This document shows positions 32,934-37,335 of a stretch of 37,335 bases of DNA, in pieces. The notes beneath the pieces were generated by a model, which searched no databases, was not told where the DNA came from, and saw nothing but the letters and a program-made list of their open reading frames with translations. Source of the DNA: Erysipelotrichaceae bacterium (lineage in GTDB: Bacteria > Bacillota_I > Bacilli_A > Erysipelotrichales > Erysipelotrichaceae); assembly GCA_030528645.1 (NCBI GenBank), contig JAUMYM010000014.1, forward strand, positions 1-37,335, read 5' to 3'. The translations under genes were made by a program, and so were the position numbers. Position 1 is the first letter of the stretch; every line of letters begins with the position of its first letter.

Positions 32934-33737
32934 ATGAAACGTATAAATGAAGTATTAAGTAAAAAAGATTTAGTGGATTATTTTTTAAGACTCGGATTAA
33001 AAAGCGGGATGATTGTGGAGGTACACTCTTCTATAAAAGCATTGGGAACTATCTTGGGGGGAGCTGCTACGGTATTAGATGCCTTAATCGAAGTGGTTGG
33101 CTACAATGGAACGATTATTATGCCTATGCACAATTATGCCAATACGGAACCATCTAAATGGCAATATCCACCGGTTGCTTTATCCCTTATTGCAAAGGTA
33201 CGCAGTGAAATGCCGGCCTTTGATCGCAAGATGAGTGATGCTTATAAAATGGGGGCTTTGGTCGAGGCTCTTCGTCGAAAAGAAGGCGTTGTCATTTCAA
33301 GTCATCCAAGTGTAGCCTATGCAGCATGGGGGAAATATGCAAAGTTATTGTGCAATCATCAATCGTTTCACTTTGCCTTATCAGAAGAATCCGCAACCGC
33401 TACATTATATGCAATGAAAGCTCATTGTTTATTATTAGGTGTTGATTATGATAGTGCCACATGCATGCATCTGGCAGAATATCGCAGTGATATTCGACCA
33501 ATTATTGTGGAAGGATGTGCCATAAATGTAGATGGCAAACGACAATGGAAAAAACGCTTAGATGTCGATTTAGACAGTGATGATTTTCTTGAGGTCTTTA
33601 AAGTCATAGAAGCCAAAGGATATGTTACAAAACAGGCAATCGGTACAAGTGCTATGAAGTTATTTCGTATTGATGTAGCCATTGATGAAGCAATCAAGTA
33701 TTTCGATAACCATCATATCTATAATTTATACAGGTAG
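32934..33737 (+). CDS. AAC(3)-family N-acetyltransferase
   Basis: This 267-residue protein belongs to the aminoglycoside 3-N-acetyltransferase family (YokD-like). Visible features are VEVHSSIKALGTILGG, PMHNYANTEPSKW, SSHPSVAYAAWG with a conserved His, and LLLGVDYDSATCMHLAEYR. It uses acetyl-CoA. Its position inside a conserved metabolic operon, four bases after DUF1836, suggests a housekeeping substrate. No mobile element or resistance context is nearby, so an antibiotic role should not be assumed. Confidence 0.82.
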   Translation: MKRINEVLSKKDLVDYFLRLGLKSGMIVEVHSSIKALGTILGGAATVLDALIEVVGYNGTIIMPMHNYANTEPSKWQYPPVALSLIAKVRSEMPAFDRKMSDAYKMGALVEALRRKEGVVISSHPSVAYAAWGKYAKLLCNHQSFHFALSEESATATLYAMKAHCLLLGVDYDSATCMHLAEYRSDIRPIIVEGCAINVDGKRQWKKRLDVDLDSDDFLEVFKVIEAKGYVTKQAIGTSAMKLFRIDVAIDEAIKYFDNHHIYNLYR

Positions 33738-33746
33738 GTGAACACA

Positions 33747-34742
33747 ATGATTAAAATAGCGACAGTAGGAACTAGTGGTATTACCGAACAATTAATTCAA
33801 GCGATGCAACAATGTCAAGAATATGAAGTAGTTGCAGTCTATTCACGTTCCTTAGAAAAAGGAAAAACACTTGCTGAAAGATATGGCATTGCAAAGGTCT
33901 ATGATGATTATCAAACGATGCTAAAGGATTCTAAAATCCATTTTGTATATATTGCAAGTCCAAACAGTTTACATGCTACACATGCCTATGAAGCGTTACG
34001 GCATGGTAAGCATGTCATTGTTGAAAAACCTATTACGGCAAATCTACAAGAATTTATAAAGTTAAAAGAATTCGCCGATGCAAAGCAGTTAAAATTATTT
34101 GAAGCAATTACGATTTTACATCAACCGAATTTTAAAGTGATTCAAGAACATGTATCATCTCTTGGACAAATTCGTATGATTCAAATGAATATGTCTCAAT
34201 ATTCAAGTAAATATGCAAGTTTTAAAGAAGGACAAAGTCCTAATGTCTTTACTTTAGAATATGCCGGAGGAGCCTTAATGGATATTAATGTATACAACAT
34301 TCACTTCTTGTTAGCATTATTTCCAAACTATAAAAAAGTGATGTATACACCGGTTATACAACAAGGTATTGATACTTCAGGGGTACTAACCATCCTCTAT
34401 GATGACTTTATCGCTTCTATGGTTGGTAGTAAAGATAACATTGGTAAAAACTTTGTTCAATTTCAAGGAGAAAAAGGATATCTCTATGTAGAAGGATCAC
34501 CAAGCTTAGTAGGGGTAAGTTATCTTGTCCCTTATAAACAAGAACCAATCGTTCTTACAGATATAAAAGAGCATAATGTATATTATTATGAGATGAAACG
34601 CATTGCGGAAATCTTTCATAGCAAAGATGAAGCAACATATCAATCTTTATTACAACACTCTTATCGTGTTATAACATGTCTACAACAAGCCAAGGAAGCA
34701 GCAGGCTTAGTATTTGAAAATGATAAAAAAGAAACCGTGTAG
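33747..34742 (+). CDS. Gfo/Idh/MocA-family NAD(P) oxidoreductase
   Basis: This 331-residue protein has an N-terminal Rossmann fold starting IKIATVGTSGITEQLIQ. VYIASPNSLHATHAYEALRHGKHVIVEKPIT contains the family's EKP motif, and a C-terminal alpha/beta domain follows (GGALMDINVYNIHFL). It probably oxidises or reduces a sugar-like compound; the substrate is unknown. The ATG at 33747 has AGGTGA five bases before it; a GTG three codons upstream is directly at the preceding stop. It is the last gene of the operon. Confidence 0.85.
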   Translation: MIKIATVGTSGITEQLIQAMQQCQEYEVVAVYSRSLEKGKTLAERYGIAKVYDDYQTMLKDSKIHFVYIASPNSLHATHAYEALRHGKHVIVEKPITANLQEFIKLKEFADAKQLKLFEAITILHQPNFKVIQEHVSSLGQIRMIQMNMSQYSSKYASFKEGQSPNVFTLEYAGGALMDINVYNIHFLLALFPNYKKVMYTPVIQQGIDTSGVLTILYDDFIASMVGSKDNIGKNFVQFQGEKGYLYVEGSPSLVGVSYLVPYKQEPIVLTDIKEHNVYYYEMKRIAEIFHSKDEATYQSLLQHSYRVITCLQQAKEAAGLVFENDKKETV

Positions 34743-34750
34743 GTTTCTTT
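34725..34750. terminator. Bidirectional terminator after the Gfo/Idh gene
   Basis: AAAGAAACC and GGTTTCTTT pair around GTGTA and overlap the TAG stop. Long A and T tracts flank it. Confidence 0.78.
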
Positions 34751-34764
34751 CTTCTAGATGATCA

Positions 34765-35232
34765 CTAAAGTTGATTGTAGCGCATAAAACTTTGATATAG
34801 ATTTTTAGCAAGAATGTTTGCGACTTCTTCTAATAACACTTGATCTTCTAACTGGAAATTTGCATATTTATAAGAATCAACATCAATCAAAGCTAACACC
34901 TCATTGTTGTATAAAATTGGTACTACAAGCTCACTATTGCTTGCACTATCACAGGCAATATGACCTTTAAATTCATGCACATTATCTACAATGATAGAAC
35001 ACTTAGTTGTTGCACAATGTCCACATACACCTTCGGTAAGTTTGATTTTACTACAAGCCACTTTTCCTTGGAAAGGACCTAAGATTAAAGCATCCTGTTT
35101 TAAAAAGTAAAAACCAATCCAATTAATAGAGGTAAAATGTTCGTTTAATAAAGCGGAAACATTACTTAAAGCTGCAATAAGATCTTCCTCTTTACTTAAA
35201 CTATCCACTTGATTTAATAAAATAGAATTCAT
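34765..35232 (-). CDS. Free methionine-(R)-sulfoxide reductase (GAF-domain fRMsr)
   Basis: This 155-residue GAF protein has the three fRMsr cysteines at the family's spacing: Cys60 in VACSKI, Cys70 in GVCG and Cys94 in GHIACD (10 and 24 residues apart, as in E. coli and yeast). WIGFYFL and SELVVPI support the call. It reduces free methionine-R-sulfoxide and protects against oxidation. The ATG at 35232 follows AAGGTG by six bases. A longer frame upstream to 35337 lacks a site and runs through the thiT promoter region. Confidence 0.88.
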   Translation of the reverse strand: MNSILLNQVDSLSKEEDLIAALSNVSALLNEHFTSINWIGFYFLKQDALILGPFQGKVACSKIKLTEGVCGHCATTKCSIIVDNVHEFKGHIACDSASNSELVVPILYNNEVLALIDVDSYKYANFQLEDQVLLEEVANILAKNLYQSFMRYNQL

Positions 35233-35258
35233 GCTCATCACCTTAAGTATTATATAAG

Positions 35259-35288
35259 TTGAAATACAATGTTGCAATGGGGTATAAT
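35259..35288 (+). promoter_or_regulatory. Promoter of the TPP riboswitch-thiT transcript
   Basis: TTGAAA (35259-35264) and TATAAT (35283-35288) are 18 bases apart. Transcription would start near 35295, at the beginning of the aptamer. Confidence 0.65.
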
Positions 35289-35295
35289 GCTTACT

Positions 35296-35367
35296 GTGAG
35301 CAGGGGTGCAAGAAATGCTGAGAAATACCCTTATCACCTGATCTAGTTAGAACTAGCGTAGGGAGCT
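35296..35367 (+). promoter_or_regulatory. TPP riboswitch aptamer
   Basis: The THI-box conserved blocks are all present in order: AGGGGTGC, GCTGAGAAATACCC, ACCTGATCTAGTTAGAACTA and GCGTAGGGA. The variable P3 arm is very short, as in compact bacterial forms. It senses thiamine diphosphate and controls the thiamine transporter gene downstream. Confidence 0.95.
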
Positions 35368-35410
35368 TTCGCTTTTTCCTTACGCCTCATAACATTGGAG
35401 GTGTTTTTTT
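35356..35410 (+). terminator. Riboswitch expression platform: antiterminator and terminator that also covers the ribosome site
   Basis: GCGTAGGGA (35356-35364, aptamer 3' strand) can pair with TCCTTACGC (35377-35385). If the aptamer is bound by TPP, ACGCCTC (35382-35388) instead pairs with GAGGTGT (35398-35404), followed by six more T before the ATG. The two stems share bases 35382-35385, so they exclude each other. The terminator arm contains the GGAGGTG ribosome site. Confidence 0.75.
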
Positions 35411-35941
35411 ATGAAGGTCAAAGAACTAACTTATGTATCAACTTACATCGCATTGGCTTTGGTATTAGAGTATGTATCAAAGTTAATTCCAATCTTACAA
35501 ATGCCACAAGGCGGTTCCATTAATCTGGCTGTGATACCTGTTTTTATCGCAAGTTACCATTTAGGGTTTAAAAAAGGTGTTTTAGTAGGGATTTTATGGT
35601 GGTTAATCGGATTTTTATTAGGTGGAAACAATTGGTATTTAAATCCAATGCAATATGTCCTTGATTATATTGTACCGATGGGCATTATTGGTTTTGCTTG
35701 TTTAATTCCAAATGTATATGCATCTGTAATCGTTATTGGTATTATTCGTTTTTTATCTACGTTTATTTCAGGGATTTATTTCTGGCCACCGGAAAATGCA
35801 GTAGCAGGAAGCATGTCAGCTATTGTATATTCATTTAATTATAATGTTGGTTATAATTTAGGTACCGTAGTAGTGGCAATTGTTTTAGTTCCACTTTTAA
35901 TGAAAGCCTTAAAAAATTTAAAACTACAATTTTCACATTAA
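35411..35941 (+). CDS. thiT: Thiamine ECF transporter S component ThiT
   Basis: This 176-residue protein has six membrane helices. The sequence GGSINLAVIPVFIASYHLG and the later YNLGTVV resemble ThiT, the thiamine-binding S component of ECF transporters. The TPP riboswitch directly upstream supports this. It needs an EcfT-EcfAA' module that is not in this window. The ribosome site is inside the riboswitch hairpin. Confidence 0.93.
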   Translation: MKVKELTYVSTYIALALVLEYVSKLIPILQMPQGGSINLAVIPVFIASYHLGFKKGVLVGILWWLIGFLLGGNNWYLNPMQYVLDYIVPMGIIGFACLIPNVYASVIVIGIIRFLSTFISGIYFWPPENAVAGSMSAIVYSFNYNVGYNLGTVVVAIVLVPLLMKALKNLKLQFSH

Positions 35942-35947
35942 ATTTTT

Positions 35948-35977
35948 AAAAGTTTCTATTTATAGGAACTTTTTTTG
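35948..35977 (+). terminator. Terminator after thiT
   Basis: AAAAGTTTCTA and TAGGAACTTTT pair with one G-T pair and a short loop, followed by T. Confidence 0.78.
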
Positions 35978-35984
35978 ATATAAT
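35976..35984 (+). promoter_or_regulatory. Extended -10 promoter of the DUF402 gene
   Basis: TGATATAAT contains a perfect -10 (35979-35984) and the TGn extension directly after the thiT terminator. No clear -35. Confidence 0.4.
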
Positions 35985-36007
35985 ACTTTAGAAAGGGAGG
36001 GCTAGAT

Positions 36008-36541
36008 ATGTTACCAGAAATTAAATCTTCCGTATACATACAGAGTTTCAAACATGATGGTTCTCTACATCGAACATGGGCGAAAGGGTATGTCGTAGAA
36101 GCAAACCAAGAGCGGATTGTGGTGGTAACCAATAAAACATGGGTGACAGAAGCAGATGGAAGAAAATGGTTTACAAAAGAACCGGCAATTTGTTTTTTTT
36201 ACACAAAGTATTGGTTTAATATTATTTCTATGATACGTAAAACAGGTATTTATTATTATTGTAATTTAGCATCTCCTAGTTTATATGATGGAGAAGCCAT
36301 TAAAAACATTGACTATGATTTAGATATTAAATTATATCCAGATAATTCTTATATTATCTTAGATGAAGAAGAATATCGCTTGCATGCAAAACAGATGCAA
36401 TATCCAAATGAAATTATGGAAATTGTTGAAAAACAGATGAAGGTATTAATTGAACAAATGGAAACCTATCAAGATCCATTTAACGAACAAACAATAAATT
36501 ACTATCATAATAAATATTTGCAGATGCTACATGAAGAGTAA
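36008..36541 (+). CDS. DUF402 nucleoside tri/diphosphatase (Ntdp-like)
   Basis: This 177-residue protein is similar to the DUF402 family of Bacillota (YgaC, SA1684). The conserved features are HRTWAKGYVVEAN, EPAICFFYTKYWFNII, YYYCNLASPS and DYDLDIKLYPDNSYIILDEEEY, which carries the acidic metal ligands. The family hydrolyses nucleoside di- and triphosphates and is linked to virulence in some staphylococci. GGGAGGG precedes the ATG. Confidence 0.87.
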   Translation: MLPEIKSSVYIQSFKHDGSLHRTWAKGYVVEANQERIVVVTNKTWVTEADGRKWFTKEPAICFFYTKYWFNIISMIRKTGIYYYCNLASPSLYDGEAIKNIDYDLDIKLYPDNSYIILDEEEYRLHAKQMQYPNEIMEIVEKQMKVLIEQMETYQDPFNEQTINYYHNKYLQMLHEE

Positions 36542-36574
36542 ATGTTGCGACTTTATAAGAAAGATGTTTGAAAG

Positions 36575-36604
36575 AAAAAGATACTTTTAACAAAGTATCT
36601 TTTT
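36575..36604. terminator. Bidirectional terminator between DUF402 and the 140-residue gene
   Basis: AAAAAGATACTTT and AAAGTATCTTTTT form a 13-bp stem around TAAC, with A and T tracts on both sides. Confidence 0.88.
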
Positions 36605-36611
36605 AATATAA

Positions 36612-37034
36612 TTAGTTTGAATAGCTCTGTGCCTCTTCACCGATAAATTCTAAATAGTTACTTAAGCGTACATATTTATGAGGTACGTTGTCTTTCATGA
36701 ATATAATGTGATCGTTATCTTTTACAAAGATGGTGTATGGATTAGAGTTGATTGTGCTTAGATAAACATGAGTATCATCTGTAGTGCTATAACTTCCTTG
36801 AAGAGCAAATGTTAGTTGGTCGTAGTAGTAAATCATGTGTTGAGACTGATCGAAAACTAGGTATTGGGCGCTTGGACTTTGATTTTCCTCTGTAATGAAA
36901 GTTCCGTGAAGGTGGTGGATGGTTGCGTTAGATTGTTTATGTATTTTAACAATATAAGCAACGAAAAAGAGAATGATAATGAGGCTAAGTAATAGTAAAA
37001 CCCAAGGTGTATTCATGTTCCATTTCTTTTGCAT
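36612..37034 (-). CDS. Small membrane-anchored protein of unknown function
   Basis: This 140-residue protein has a short basic N-terminus, one membrane helix (about 10-30) and an extracytoplasmic domain (about 31-140) rich in Tyr, His and Asp that looks like small beta strands (YLVFDQSQHMIYYYD, LQGSYSTTDDTHVYLS). I recognise no family. AAAGGA precedes the ATG by about 7 bases. It appears to be a single gene. Confidence 0.6.
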   Translation of the reverse strand: MQKKWNMNTPWVLLLLSLIIILFFVAYIVKIHKQSNATIHHLHGTFITEENQSPSAQYLVFDQSQHMIYYYDQLTFALQGSYSTTDDTHVYLSTINSNPYTIFVKDNDHIIFMKDNVPHKYVRLSNYLEFIGEEAQSYSN

Positions 37035-37335
37035 AACGATATCCTTTCTGTGATGAATTATAGATGCTTATACCTAAAGTATAGCGCATTTTATTTTTTA
37101 TAAAAGAACAGTGTAAAAGATGTATGATGTTTTAAAGATATAAATAGACATAAAAAGTATGCAATACCATAAATAATGTCAAATAACATACAATTTTATA
37201 AAAATGTTCAAATATAAAACATTAGAAAAAAGGCTAAAAAATAAGGGGTATGGGAGGATGGGAGTGGAGAAAGGAAGAAGAAAAAAGAAAAAAAGAGAAA
37301 ATAGTGAAAAAATAGTATTGACTTGGAGTAGAAAC
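37035..37335. other. Non-coding, AT-rich end of the window with a purine tract
   Basis: I see no gene in this stretch. The left part is AT-rich and should hold the promoter of the 140-residue gene; a TATAAT-like box on the minus strand near 37050 is only a candidate. From about 37242 the plus strand becomes very purine-rich, with an unbroken run of 36 purines at 37266-37301. TTGACT at 37318-37323 could be a -35 box of a promoter whose -10 lies beyond the window. Confidence 0.5.

Noticed and set aside
32934-33737. Antibiotic resistance gene (aminoglycoside acetyltransferase)
   Set aside because: The family match is real, but many chromosomal members have other substrates, and this one is in a metabolic operon without mobile DNA.
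35233-35337. Longer N-terminus for the fRMsr gene
   Set aside because: No ribosome site, sequence not like the family, and it runs across the thiT promoter. The ATG at 35232 gives the normal length.
1-37335. CRISPR arrays, prophage, complete insertion sequences or toxin-antitoxin pairs
   Set aside because: No spaced direct repeats, phage structural genes, transposases or paired small toxin genes were seen.

Overview
The window looks like chromosome from a low-GC Gram-positive bacterium (Bacillota). The best guess is the class Erysipelotrichia (relatives of Solobacterium, Bulleidia or Holdemanella). This rests on the AT-rich sequence, strong AGGAGG-type ribosome sites, cell-wall and lipoteichoic acid (LTA) genes of Gram-positive type, ECF vitamin transporters, DUF1836, and tRNA genes that encode their own CCA. 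The genus is inferred, not shown. It is mostly a housekeeping region with compact operons, and convergent genes often share one hairpin terminator that overlaps a stop codon.

Layout. (1) 1-8651 is a cell-surface polymer locus: a YfhO-family membrane protein on the minus strand, divergent from an operon of LtaS-type LTA synthase, a GDPD-like membrane-anchored phosphodiesterase, a HAD phosphatase fused to a GtrA-type flippase, a GtrB/CsbB-type polyprenyl-phosphate glycosyltransferase and a large polytopic membrane protein. Together they resemble the CsbB-GtrA-YfhO three-component LTA glycosylation system. (2) 8667-12788 holds metabolic singletons: PduL, a MalY/PatB aminotransferase, a sugar nucleotidyltransferase and a TraB-family membrane protein. 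(3) 12904-18863 is cdaA-cdaR-glmM (c-di-AMP synthesis and amino-sugar supply) followed by a two-component system. (4) 18910-21773 holds a possible surface-protein remnant, DUF2785, and a minus-strand operon of an unknown protein, NfeD and an SPFH protein. (5) 21847-27560 holds peptidoglycan and nucleoside genes: an alpha/beta hydrolase with a membrane-embedded MurF-like ligase, an AI-2E family transporter, ddl, deoD and a 63-residue protein.

(6) 27579-29086 holds dut, a Ser-Asp-Gly tRNA cluster and a YfcE-type phosphodiesterase. (7) 29122-34750 is a long operon with a structured leader: an ECF S component (probably pantothenate), coaBC, coaX, maf, DUF1836, an AAC(3)-family acetyltransferase and a Gfo/Idh/MocA oxidoreductase. 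(8) 34765-37335 holds a free-methionine sulfoxide reductase, a TPP riboswitch controlling thiT, a DUF402 phosphatase, a small membrane protein, and a non-coding purine-rich end.

The most interesting points are the HAD-GtrA fusion inside an LTA locus, the Mur ligase whose substrate domain is replaced by membrane helices, the unassigned RNA leader of the CoA operon, the charged tail on CdaA, the IS-like palindrome that supplies the last codons of yfhO, and a fragment resembling a sortase signal between two terminators. I see no CRISPR array, prophage, intact insertion sequence or obvious defence system.
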